DNA from: an uncultured Sulfurimonas sp. | Lineage (GTDB): Bacteria; Campylobacterota; Campylobacteria; Campylobacterales; Sulfurimonadaceae | Assembly (NCBI RefSeq): GCF_963662755.1 | Contig: NZ_OY759725.1 | Coordinates: forward strand, 124,001 to 188,000 | DNA length: 64,000 bases | Reading direction: 5' to 3' | In this document: positions 53,767 to 61,942 of the stretch, in pieces | Layout of the letters: the number at the start of each line of letters is the position of its first letter | Position numbering within the stretch: position 1 is the first letter of the stretch | The notes under the pieces: model-generated | Seen by the model: only the letters and a program-made list of their open reading frames with translations | Told to the model about the DNA's origin: nothing | Databases searched by the model: none | Made by a program: the position numbers and the translations under genes

Positions 53767-54900
53767 TTATCTCTCATTTAGAAAGTAACGCAAACTTACA
53801 TCACTCCACTCTTTTGAGAGATTTAGATAATTTTGTATAGATGCATAAACTTTTTTAAAGTCTTCATTTTGAGAGCTAAGATCATCTACAACTTCTTTTA
53901 GTGCTTTTTTACCTGCAACAATAATATCCTTAGGATATTGAAGTATATCTATATCTAATTCTTTTAATTTAGCTAATGCTTTTATGTTTTGGGCATGGAA
54001 ATGATATGTCATATTTGAGTTCATTTCACTAGATGCAACCTCTATAATTGACTTATGTTCAAAAGCTAGCTTGTCCCAAGAGTGTTTATTAAAAGTAACT
54101 TCCAAAATAGAACCAGGCTCGTGCCATCCAGAGTAATAATACGGAGCAACCTTGTAAAATCCCATCTTAATATCAAGCGCAGGTCCAACCCACTCTGTAG
54201 CATCTATAACTCCTCGCTCTAAGGAAGTGTATATCTCTCCAGCAGGAAGGAGTACAGGATTAACTCCTATTTTTGAAAAAACCTCACCAGCAAGTCCAGG
54301 CATACGCATCTTAAGTCCTTGCATATCTGCTACTGATTTTATGGGTTTTCTATACCAACCGCCCATTTGAATATTAGTATTTCCACCCATAAATGGATAG
54401 AGATTGTACTTTTCATATTGCTCACGCCATAGTTCATATCCACCACCAAAAAGCATCCATGAGTTAATCTCTTCAGCTGTAAAACCAAAAGGAATACCGC
54501 TAAAAAGAGAAAAGGAAGAGTTTTTACCTTTCCAATAATAAGGTCCTGAGTGAAAAGCATCTATCTGCCCACTACTACAAGCATCAAAGACAGCTAAAGC
54601 AGGCACAAGAGTGTTCTTAGGATAAAGTTTTATTTCTAAAGAACCACCACTTATATCTTTTACTCTTTGTGTAAAATCCTCAACTCCAGTACCCATAATT
54701 GGAAAATGTGCAGGCCAACTTGTAGCAAGTTTAATAATAGTTTTTTTATTTTTATTAACATTTATATGTTTATTATAATCATCTTGTTTTTTTGGATGCT
54801 TTGAGTAATCTATAGCTTGACGATTATTTTCGTTGCATCCGCTAAGTGCAAGAGATGCAGAAGCAACAGTAGCAGTAGTTAAAAAATCTCTACGATTCAT
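53767..54900 (-). CDS. TRAP transporter substrate-binding protein (DctP family), orphan
   Basis: 377 residues. The N-terminus has a Tat-type signal (NRRDFLTTATVASASLALSG) ending in a lipoprotein-like Cys (SGCNEN). The rest is a DctP-type binding domain with the block DATEWVGPALDIKMGF, which contains the substrate-gripping region. No DctQ or DctM membrane subunits are adjacent; it lies four bases after rraA. It may serve a TRAP system elsewhere. Confidence 0.9.
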   Translation of the reverse strand: MNRRDFLTTATVASASLALSGCNENNRQAIDYSKHPKKQDDYNKHINVNKNKKTIIKLATSWPAHFPIMGTGVEDFTQRVKDISGGSLEIKLYPKNTLVPALAVFDACSSGQIDAFHSGPYYWKGKNSSFSLFSGIPFGFTAEEINSWMLFGGGYELWREQYEKYNLYPFMGGNTNIQMGGWYRKPIKSVADMQGLKMRMPGLAGEVFSKIGVNPVLLPAGEIYTSLERGVIDATEWVGPALDIKMGFYKVAPYYYSGWHEPGSILEVTFNKHSWDKLAFEHKSIIEVASSEMNSNMTYHFHAQNIKALAKLKELDIDILQYPKDIIVAGKKALKEVVDDLSSQNEDFKKVYASIQNYLNLSKEWSDVSLRYFLNER

Positions 54901-54904
54901 AGAT

Positions 54905-55384
54905 TTAGATAATTTTCTCAGGCATAATAATTACACCATCTGTGTCAGCATAGATATAATCTCCATTTTTAAAACCAATACCACCAAAAGATAGATGCAC
55001 ATCTCTCTCGCCATCTGTAACTGGTATGTATTTTCTAGGGCAAGTTCCTAATGCATACAAGGCTACAGGAATATCTTTTATTTGAAATGTATCTCTAATA
55101 TAACCATTTACTATGATGCCAGCGTAGTTATTTTTGTGTGCAAACTTCATAAGATTTTCACCTACAACAGCAAAATACTCCTCTCTTACATCCACAACAA
55201 CAACTTTACCACTACCATCTTCATCTCGAAGAATTTTTATAAGCTCTGAGTTGTTTTTATCTAGTTTTAAAGTAAGCACTTCACCTTGACATTTATCAGC
55301 ACCACCATAGTTTTTATACTCTGGGTCAAGCACAAGTGCTTTGTCACTGTATTCATCACAAATATCTGCTGTAAAAAAGTTCAT
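54905..55384 (-). CDS. rraA: RraA-family protein
   Basis: 159 residues, close to the E. coli RraA length (161). The core GIIVNGYIRDT and VDVREEYFAVVGENL, and the end SFGGIGFKNGDYIYAD, fit the fold. E. coli RraA inhibits RNase E; many relatives are HMG/CHA aldolases. Pairing with a TRAP binding protein hints at an acid-related aldolase, but this is only a hint. Promoter -10 at 55413-55418. Confidence 0.88.
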   Translation of the reverse strand: MNFFTADICDEYSDKALVLDPEYKNYGGADKCQGEVLTLKLDKNNSELIKILRDEDGSGKVVVVDVREEYFAVVGENLMKFAHKNNYAGIIVNGYIRDTFQIKDIPVALYALGTCPRKYIPVTDGERDVHLSFGGIGFKNGDYIYADTDGVIIMPEKII

Positions 55385-55412
55385 TTTTCTTCCTAAAATC
55401 TTTATTGTTCGT

Positions 55413-55418
55413 ATTATA
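55413..55418 (-). promoter_or_regulatory. Predicted -10 of rraA
   Basis: TATAAT on the minus strand in GGTTATAATACG, 28 bases before the ATG, with AGGAAG before the start codon. Confidence 0.5.
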
Positions 55419-55455
55419 ACCTTATTTTTACTCCATGATTAAAAATATTTAAGGA

Positions 55456-55515
55456 CACTCTATTTATTTACTCTATAGCCATCCTATCTCGGGAAAGATG
55501 GAACGAGAGAGAGTG
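55456..55515. repeat. Nested inverted repeat between psiE-like gene and rraA
   Basis: Outer arms CACTCT (55456-55461) and AGAGTG (55510-55515) enclose inner arms CCATC (about 55479) and GATGG (about 55497). No U-tract follows. It may be a terminator remnant, a leader structure or a repeated element. Confidence 0.35.
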
Positions 55516-55526
55516 AATTTTCAATC

Positions 55527-56045
55527 TTACTTTTTTTCTGAATCTATCTTTTCTTGGTATTTAATCTTATGTATATATACTATTAGTATAAAAAACAGAG
55601 CTGAAGTTCCACCAAGAACTAGTAATTGAAGTGTTTCTTCTGCGTGAGTATCTAATAAAATCATTTTTCTTACTAAAACCACAAAAGTGATTTCCAAAAA
55701 TGTTATAGCGTAATCAAAACCATTTTTTATAAATAATGTTTTAACAATAGCCATTACTATAAGTATGAATAAACCATCTGTAAGAATATTTTTAATAGAT
55801 AAGAAATTTAATGCACCTTGATCAATAGTAAAAGCTATGACTTTATGTACTAGGCTACCTATACAGACACCTAAATATACAATCATGCTCATAATAAATA
55901 TATAGCGTAAAATATTTATAAATTTAAGTAAAACTACATCAATTTTTTCATCTAAAAATTTATCTAATTTTAAGATATTACTTAAAAATTTTTCAAATTT
56001 ACTTTTCACTTCTACTCCAGATTTTACTTCTGTTTCTTTCGCCAA
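55527..56045 (-). CDS. PsiE-family membrane protein
   Basis: 172 residues from TTG with GAGGT 7 bases upstream. Four hydrophobic helices (about 48-68, 83-105, 112-132 and 138-158) and the block VVLVRKMILLD fit the phosphate-starvation-inducible PsiE family. Function is unknown even in E. coli. TATAAT at 56068-56073 should be its promoter. Confidence 0.8.
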   Translation of the reverse strand: MAKETEVKSGVEVKSKFEKFLSNILKLDKFLDEKIDVVLLKFINILRYIFIMSMIVYLGVCIGSLVHKVIAFTIDQGALNFLSIKNILTDGLFILIVMAIVKTLFIKNGFDYAITFLEITFVVLVRKMILLDTHAEETLQLLVLGGTSALFFILIVYIHKIKYQEKIDSEKK

Positions 56046-56067
56046 TGTATGACCTCACTTTTTGCGA

Positions 56068-56073
56068 ATTATA
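56068..56073 (-). promoter_or_regulatory. Predicted -10 of the psiE-like gene
   Basis: TATAAT on the minus strand in GCTCTATAATTCGCAAAA, about 23 bases before the TTG start. Confidence 0.5.
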
Positions 56074-56193
56074 GAGCAAACTTTTATATCAGTCAATTAA
56101 AAATAAAAAAATTAACACGGCTAATTCATACTAAAAGTTTATACGATTTTTTCTAGTTATACCTCTCATAAATCGCAACATATTATCTTGAAA

Positions 56194-56259
56194 GAGATTG
56201 GGTGAAAAAGACTACTTGTAAATATCGCCTCTGCTACCAAATTACTTAAATCTCTAACC
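56194..56259. repeat. Inverted repeat in the glutamate mutase leader
   Basis: Arms AGAGATT (about 56193-56199) and AATCTCT (about 56249-56255), with an inner TTGG/CCAA pairing, lie 65-125 bases upstream of the sigma-subunit ATG. The 274-base gap from the psiE-like gene contains no other clear element. This could be a leader structure; it does not match the cobalamin riboswitch core. Confidence 0.3.
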
Positions 56260-56319
56260 AAACTTTCACAAACTTTTCGGTATCCTTGCGACCATAATAA
56301 CAAATAGGCATAAGAACAT

Positions 56320-56730
56320 ATGAAAGTAGTAACAGGCGTAGTTGGAAATGACATACATGTTGTGGCAAATAGGTTGATAGAACTCTCACTCAATGCAAGA
56401 GGCTTTGAAGTCTTTAACTTGGGTGTAAACACTTACCTTGAAGAGTTTTTTGACGCTGTGGTGGAAACTGGTGCTGATGTACTTCTTATATCTTCGCTTA
56501 ATGGTGAAGCTGAGGGGTGGAGTAGGGAGATAAAACTGCTAAAATCAAAATACAAGAACTTAGATAATCTTGTAATGATGATTGGCGGAAACTTGGTCGT
56601 TGGAAGTGCAGATGCTGATACGATAGTTCCTAAGTACAAAAATTACGGTTTTGATTTAGTTTTTCACCAAGTTGACCTAAATACAGGACTTGATACACTT
56701 GAAGAGTTTTTAAAAGAGAGAAATAAATAA
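56320..56730 (+). CDS. glmS: Glutamate mutase sigma subunit (cobalamin-binding)
   Basis: 136 residues. Rossmann-like B12-binding domain with DIHVVAN (residues 10-16; the family has DxHxxG, so the last Gly is Ala), SSLNG and IGGNLVVG. The His would be the lower axial ligand of AdoCbl. The symbol is the one used for methylaspartate mutase S and should not be confused with glucosamine synthase. With the epsilon subunit it interconverts L-glutamate and (2S,3S)-3-methylaspartate. It ends with a one-base overlap of the next gene. Confidence 0.93.
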   Translation: MKVVTGVVGNDIHVVANRLIELSLNARGFEVFNLGVNTYLEEFFDAVVETGADVLLISSLNGEAEGWSREIKLLKSKYKNLDNLVMMIGGNLVVGSADADTIVPKYKNYGFDLVFHQVDLNTGLDTLEEFLKERNK

Positions 56731-58094
56731 TGAGCTTGCTCCAAGAAGAGAGAGAGATAATTCTAGGTAACGAGTATGTTGATAACTTTGATTTTGCAGA
56801 AGTTGAAGACTTTATAAAAAACGCAAGTAAAGACCTTTTTATATCTCATCACTTTAAAAATAAAAAGAAGATGCTAGTCCAACCTCGTGGTGGATTTCCT
56901 ACTTACAAAAAGCAATTTGCTCTAAATGAGTTTTTTGTAGAGGCAAATGTTGATGTTCTACCACTAACAATCGACTCAAACACAAGACTCAACGACTATG
57001 CAACAGCAAAGAAAATGCTTCGTCTGAGTGAAGAAAATGATGTAGATATGCTAAATGGCTATCCTCTTGTAAATCATGGTTATAGAACTACAAGAAAGAT
57101 GATTACTCATTTTAACAAACCTGTAAGTTTGCGTCACGGAACCCCAGATGCTAGACTTCTTATAGAGACTGCCATAGCATCTGGCATCTTTGAGATTGAG
57201 GGTGGACCTATCACTTATCTTCTTCCTTATTCAAAGAACTTTCCGCTTGACAAAGCATTTCTTTACTGGAAATATGTAGAAAAAGTTTGTGCAAACTACT
57301 CACTTCTTAACGAACCTATAAACCGTGAATCTTTTGGACCTCTAACGGCTACTCTTGTTCCGCCTGCTATTACTATTGTTATCCAACTATTAGAGATGCT
57401 ACTCTCATTAGAGGAGGGCGTTAGATCTTTTTCTGTCTCTTTTTCTCAAAGTGGTTCAATGAATCAAGATATAGTGATGGGTGCTGTTATTAGAAAACTC
57501 TCAAAATATTATGCCGAGTCTATAGATTGTGGAGATGCAACTATAAACTTAGTTTATCATCAATGGATGGGAGCTTTTCCAACTAACAAAAATTTTGCAG
57601 AACAACTTATAAATATGTCAACAGTTATAGCATCTATGGTTGGAGCGGACAAGATTATCACCAAAACAAGAGAAGAAGCATCTGGAATCCCAACAAAAGA
57701 AGCAAATGCTTCAACAGTTGCAAATACTCAATACACTCTTGGCATCTTAAACGGTATTCCAAAAATAGTAGATGCGGAGGAAGAAGAGATTTTAACTCTT
57801 GAAGTTCATGCTATTATGGAAGCTGTGTTTAACGACCCTGCGGATACTCTTTGGAGAAAAGTATTTAACTCTATAAAAAATGGAATTATTGATGTTCCTT
57901 TTTCTCCGCATATTATCAACCACAATGAGATGATAACTATCAGAGATGCTAAGAAAAATATCCGCATCATCAAAAGAGGAAACGTACCTATTCCAGATAG
58001 ATGTTTTGAGTACGAAAAAGCTCAGTGTGACTTAACAAAAGACACTACGAGTATAGTAAACGATATTATCCACGATATAGGGATTATGCAATGA
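56730..58094 (+). CDS. glmE: Glutamate mutase epsilon subunit
   Basis: 454 residues, a TIM barrel. The three substrate arginines of the family are present in QPRGGF, NTRLND and RHGTPDAR, and the acidic residue follows in FEIEGG. PTKEAN is also conserved. The substrate is therefore probably glutamate itself. No methylaspartate ammonia-lyase gene is nearby, so classic fermentation is unlikely. Confidence 0.93.
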   Translation: MSLLQEEREIILGNEYVDNFDFAEVEDFIKNASKDLFISHHFKNKKKMLVQPRGGFPTYKKQFALNEFFVEANVDVLPLTIDSNTRLNDYATAKKMLRLSEENDVDMLNGYPLVNHGYRTTRKMITHFNKPVSLRHGTPDARLLIETAIASGIFEIEGGPITYLLPYSKNFPLDKAFLYWKYVEKVCANYSLLNEPINRESFGPLTATLVPPAITIVIQLLEMLLSLEEGVRSFSVSFSQSGSMNQDIVMGAVIRKLSKYYAESIDCGDATINLVYHQWMGAFPTNKNFAEQLINMSTVIASMVGADKIITKTREEASGIPTKEANASTVANTQYTLGILNGIPKIVDAEEEEILTLEVHAIMEAVFNDPADTLWRKVFNSIKNGIIDVPFSPHIINHNEMITIRDAKKNIRIIKRGNVPIPDRCFEYEKAQCDLTKDTTSIVNDIIHDIGIMQ

Positions 58095-59281
58095 GTAAAA
58101 TAAACGACAAACTTTTAATAGATGTAGGAAGTACTTACTTTAAAGTCAGCACGCCTACAAGCATAGAACAGCATCTAAGAGATTTCAATAAAGATATATT
58201 TGATGATTTAACATACAAATGTGGCAACACAATTAGCAATTATGAAAAAGACGATATTTATATTTGTTCATCTGCAAACGGTGGTTTAAGCACGCTCATC
58301 ATAGGTCTTACAAACTCATTTTCACTTAAGTATGCAAAAAACATCGCTTTTAACTCTGGTATAAATATCATAGAGACTGTAATGTACCAAAACATACAAG
58401 AGTATTCTGTTCCGAGTGATACAGTAGATGTTGTTATTATCGTTGGTGGGATTAACTCAAATGCTAATATTTTCGGCGAAGATTTGTATAGTTATTTAGA
58501 AAAACTAAACTACTCAAATGTTGTGTTTGTAGGAAGTGAGCAACAAGCTCCAGAGTTAGCAAAAAACATCCAGAACCTTGTTGTATTGCCTAATATCATA
58601 GATGACAGACTTCACATCATAGAAGAAAACCTAAAAGTTTATCTTACAAACTTGTATCAAGAGGATATAGAAGGCAAAGAAGATATCAAGCATCTATACG
58701 ACATAACTTCTAACCAGATATATTCAACTCCATACATCGTAAACAAGACTCTTCCTATGATAGATTCAAAGTTTTCGGTGGTTGACCCTTACATACTCAT
58801 AGATATCGGCGGAGCAACTACTGATATTCACTACTCAAAAGATTTAGTTGATGACAATATCGTAACTGAGAACGAGTATGACAGACTTGTGTTTAAAAAG
58901 CTTGGTGTTTATAAGTCAAAAGATTCTTTGATTTTTGCTGCACAAAATAACGAATTTGTTTATGAACTTTTAACACATCTAAAAGTTACCGAAAATATAT
59001 TTCAAGAACAGAGTCAAAAAGCAACAAAAGTACTAATGCAATTAGCTATCTTTCTTGTTTTAACAAAAATGTCACACTATAAACAAGCATATATAAACCT
59101 AAAACTGCTCTCTATCAACTCTATTGTTCTAACAGGTGGTATCACAAAGGTATTGTCAGCTTCAGAAATAGAAGACATTATCTCATTTTTTTATAAGAAA
59201 ATACTAAATTCAAATCACAATCCAGCTACTGTCTTAGATACTAACTATGATATCTGGACTCTTGGTGCAAAAGCAGAGTAA
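58091..59281 (+). CDS. glmL: GlmL/MutL-family protein of glutamate mutase
   Basis: 396 residues, ASKHA ATPase fold with LIDVGSTYFK (phosphate 1, about 9-18), LIDIGGATTDI (phosphate 2) and LTGGITKV (adenosine motif). Family members are encoded with B12-dependent mutases and probably repair or reactivate them. It overlaps the epsilon gene by four bases. Confidence 0.9.
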   Translation: MSKINDKLLIDVGSTYFKVSTPTSIEQHLRDFNKDIFDDLTYKCGNTISNYEKDDIYICSSANGGLSTLIIGLTNSFSLKYAKNIAFNSGINIIETVMYQNIQEYSVPSDTVDVVIIVGGINSNANIFGEDLYSYLEKLNYSNVVFVGSEQQAPELAKNIQNLVVLPNIIDDRLHIIEENLKVYLTNLYQEDIEGKEDIKHLYDITSNQIYSTPYIVNKTLPMIDSKFSVVDPYILIDIGGATTDIHYSKDLVDDNIVTENEYDRLVFKKLGVYKSKDSLIFAAQNNEFVYELLTHLKVTENIFQEQSQKATKVLMQLAIFLVLTKMSHYKQAYINLKLLSINSIVLTGGITKVLSASEIEDIISFFYKKILNSNHNPATVLDTNYDIWTLGAKAE

Positions 59282-59336
59282 ATCTTTTTTTTGCGGCTAA
59301 ACATTATTGAATAATGTTTGTTCGTCAAAGAGATTT
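59279..59336. repeat. Long imperfect palindrome between glmL and the ligase gene
   Basis: Perfect inner stem AAACATTAT (59299-59307) with ATAATGTTT (59311-59319) and a TGA loop. Outer arms, AAATCTTTTT at the left and AAAGAGATTT at the right, also pair with one mismatch. It spans the end of glmL and the leader of the ligase. It may attenuate transcription between them or be a repeat element. Confidence 0.5.
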
Positions 59337-59365
59337 ACACTATACTACAAAATAGGAAGTTAAAC

Positions 59366-60937
59366 ATGTCAATAAACTGTATAAGAACACTAATAGAAGA
59401 TGCATCTCTTACTCATAGCAATAAGACAGCATTTATTTTTAATGAAAAAAGCATAACTTACATGGAGTTATTTACGAAAGTAAATCAAGTGGCATACTAT
59501 TTAAATGAGCTTGATTTACCTAAAGACTCTAGAATTGGTATCTATTCAAACAAAGGGATAGAGCAGGTTATAGCAATTTTAGCTATTTTATCTACAAACT
59601 ATACTCTTGTTCCTCTTACAAAACTTCTTAAACCAGAACAGGTTGAGTATATCATAAAAGATTGTGATATTAAATGTATTATTACAGATAAACTAAAATT
59701 AGAAAGTATAGAAGAGATAAATTTTGATGGTCATATTATTTCGTATGAAACCGCTTCTAGGGAGATTGCATCTTTTGAAGAAATCTTTAAATACTATAAC
59801 AAACCTTATACTTGCGATATAAATGGTCACTCAAACGCAGTTATAACTTACTCATTTGGTGTAAGCGGAACTCCAAAGGGCATAGTGATTTCCCATAGAA
59901 ATCTTATAGATTCTGCTCGTGTTGTTTCTCAGTACTTAAATTTAAAAGAGGATGATGTAATCTCAGGACTTCTTATTTTTAATCTTGATTATGGATTAAA
60001 TCAAATATTTTGTTCTCTTTACAAAAGAGCAACTTTAGCTATGCATAGATTTATATTATCAGAAGATTTTTTTAACCATCTTATAAATGATAAAATAACC
60101 GTAATACCTCTTATGCCTATAAATATTACTCAAATTTTTGAAGATGAAATGAGTAGAATACCAAATTCTGAACTTTTTGATGGAGTGAAAATAATCACTT
60201 CTTCAGGTGGTAATGTAAGTAAAAAAATGATAGCTGATTGCAAAAAAACATTTAAAAATGCTTTGTTTTACTCGATGCATGGATTAACAGAAGCTTTTCG
60301 CTCAACATATTTAGATCCAGAGCAGATAAGTATCAGACCTGATTCTATAGGAAAAGCCATTCCTGATGTTGAACTCTATATTATTAACGAAGAGGGTAAA
60401 GAGTGTGCAACTCGTGAAGTTGGAGAACTTATACATAGAGGCGGCTACATTTATAAAGGTTTTTGGAATGCTCCTGAACAAAATGCACAGAGATTTAAAT
60501 CTATAGAAATTTTAAAAGATGTTATCAAACTAGAAGGTCAACTTGTTGATGAGATTGTTGTAGCATCTGGAGATTATGTTTATAAAGATGAAGAAGGTTA
60601 TTTTTACTTTGTCTCAAGACGTGACGATATGATAAAAACAAGAGGATTTAGAGTCTCTCCTTTTGAAATAGAGTCTGTAGCTTCTAGATGCTTACCTCAA
60701 ATAAAGCAATGTGCGGTTTTTTCTGTAGAAAATGAACTTATCGAAGAAGAGATAGTTATGGTTTATTCTGCAACAAGCGAGATAGCTCCAAAAGAGATAA
60801 TATTTGAGCTTAAAAAACATTTAGCATCTTATATGATTCCAAGCAGAGTCATCTACAAAAAATCACTTCCACTCATTCAAAGCGATAAAAATAAAATAAA
60901 TAAAGATGAGTTAAAAAGAGAACTAGCACAGGGTTAA
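59366..60937 (+). CDS. Stand-alone AMP-forming acyl/aminoacyl ligase
   Basis: 523 residues from ATG at 59366, with AGGAAG 7 bases upstream; a frame from 59318 runs through the palindrome and is unlikely. The adenylation core has YSFGVSGTPKG (P-loop), MHGLTEAFRS (A5-like), GDYVYKDEEGY and RRDDMIKTRGFRVSP (hinge), and the C-terminal lysine in DKNKINKDEL. FNLDYGLNQIF resembles the exosortase-associated ligase group. There is no carrier domain. Its place after glutamate mutase recalls VinN, which activates 3-methylaspartate in vicenistatin synthesis; the substrate here is a guess. Confidence 0.85.
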   Translation: MSINCIRTLIEDASLTHSNKTAFIFNEKSITYMELFTKVNQVAYYLNELDLPKDSRIGIYSNKGIEQVIAILAILSTNYTLVPLTKLLKPEQVEYIIKDCDIKCIITDKLKLESIEEINFDGHIISYETASREIASFEEIFKYYNKPYTCDINGHSNAVITYSFGVSGTPKGIVISHRNLIDSARVVSQYLNLKEDDVISGLLIFNLDYGLNQIFCSLYKRATLAMHRFILSEDFFNHLINDKITVIPLMPINITQIFEDEMSRIPNSELFDGVKIITSSGGNVSKKMIADCKKTFKNALFYSMHGLTEAFRSTYLDPEQISIRPDSIGKAIPDVELYIINEEGKECATREVGELIHRGGYIYKGFWNAPEQNAQRFKSIEILKDVIKLEGQLVDEIVVASGDYVYKDEEGYFYFVSRRDDMIKTRGFRVSPFEIESVASRCLPQIKQCAVFSVENELIEEEIVMVYSATSEIAPKEIIFELKKHLASYMIPSRVIYKKSLPLIQSDKNKINKDELKRELAQG

Positions 60938-60951
60938 AACTCCTGCTAGTT
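60914..60951 (-). terminator. Terminator of the metG operon
   Basis: Hairpin with arms at 60921-60932 and 60942-60951 (10 pairs, one 2-base bulge, 9-base loop), followed in the leftward direction by CTCTTTTT. It also separates the convergent ligase gene. Confidence 0.65.
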
Positions 60952-61942
60952 AAAAAAGAGTTAGCTGAGTATAAGAGTGTGTTTTTTTATTTAAGATTGA
61001 CTTATCTACTCCAACCACAAGCGCAAAATGAAAACAATTTTCTTTTAGTATCAAAACAATATCATCTTCACAATCATAATTAAGTACTTTTTCGTTTTCT
61101 AGTTGCTCTATGGAAGATGGAACTAAAATAATTATTTTTGCCCAAGATGCGCTTTTGTGTAAAAAATTTATTTCGCTCTCTATAAGAGATGTATTTTGTT
61201 CAAATATAAGTACTTTATCGCTTGTTCCAAACTCTTTTATCTCAAAATTTTTATTTGTAAATACTGCTTCAAAATGCTCTATTGGCGTAAATTTTTTAAG
61301 TCTAAAATTTATTTTTTGACTTTTAAAGAGATGTAAAAGTTCCGCTAAATATGGTATAAAAAATGGAGATATTAACTGTCTTTCATAAAAAATATTATCG
61401 TATATAAAAGATGTCTCAAAAAGAGTTTGTTCCATAATTTCTATAGACTCTATTGCCATTTTAGAAAGTGTTTTTACATTCGTAAACATATCTTTAGAAC
61501 TTAGAGTAGGGCAAAAAAGTATAGTACATCTTTCTTCAACTTCCCATAAAGATTTAAAAACAGTTTTTATATCTCCATAAACAACGACAAAATTTGCTTG
61601 AGTTATAACCTGAAGGGCAAGTTTTAAGATAATTTCATTGCATTCATAAGCAACAATCTCTTTTTCAATCATCTTAAAACGAAGAAGTCTTATTAAAGCT
61701 TCATCTATATCGTTTACTTTAATCCAAGCAATTTCACTATCAGTAAGTTGTGTAGGTTTATCAAAAACTATTGCGTAAGCGCCATTTGAAATGGCGATAT
61801 CTATATCTTTAGCATTATATGCAAAAAAAATATCACCTCTTTTTACTCTATGAGCTTCAAAGATAGTGTTTTCAAAACTACTTACACATGGTTCATTTTC
61901 AAGTTTACCGTGCGTAAGTGCTAGGAAGTTTTCTAGTCTCAT
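60950..61942 (-). CDS. MurF-like protein with decayed nucleotide loop
   Basis: 330 residues. The N-terminal 80 residues resemble the MurF substrate domain (EAHRVKRGDIFFAYNAKD and NGAYAIVFD). The central part has YGDIKTVFKSL where Mur ligases have a GTNGKT-type P-loop; the second Gly is missing, so ATP binding is doubtful. No C-terminal ligase domain is clear. It overlaps the metG end by four bases. It may be a regulatory or binding relative of MurF. Confidence 0.6.
   Translation of the reverse strand: MRLENFLALTHGKLENEPCVSSFENTIFEAHRVKRGDIFFAYNAKDIDIAISNGAYAIVFDKPTQLTDSEIAWIKVNDIDEALIRLLRFKMIEKEIVAYECNEIILKLALQVITQANFVVVYGDIKTVFKSLWEVEERCTILFCPTLSSKDMFTNVKTLSKMAIESIEIMEQTLFETSFIYDNIFYERQLISPFFIPYLAELLHLFKSQKINFRLKKFTPIEHFEAVFTNKNFEIKEFGTSDKVLIFEQNTSLIESEINFLHKSASWAKIIILVPSSIEQLENEKVLNYDCEDDIVLILKENCFHFALVVGVDKSILNKKTHSYTQLTLF

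Noticed and set aside
56160..56319. Possible cobalamin riboswitch upstream of the glutamate mutase genes (GGGTGAAAA and CGCCTCTGC blocks).
   Set aside because: The B12 box and the GCCACTG core are not present. The short matches are not in the right order or spacing.
56166..56432. 88-codon leftward frame overlapping the glutamate mutase leader.
   Set aside because: It covers the start of a certain gene on the other strand and has no recognisable domain or good start site.
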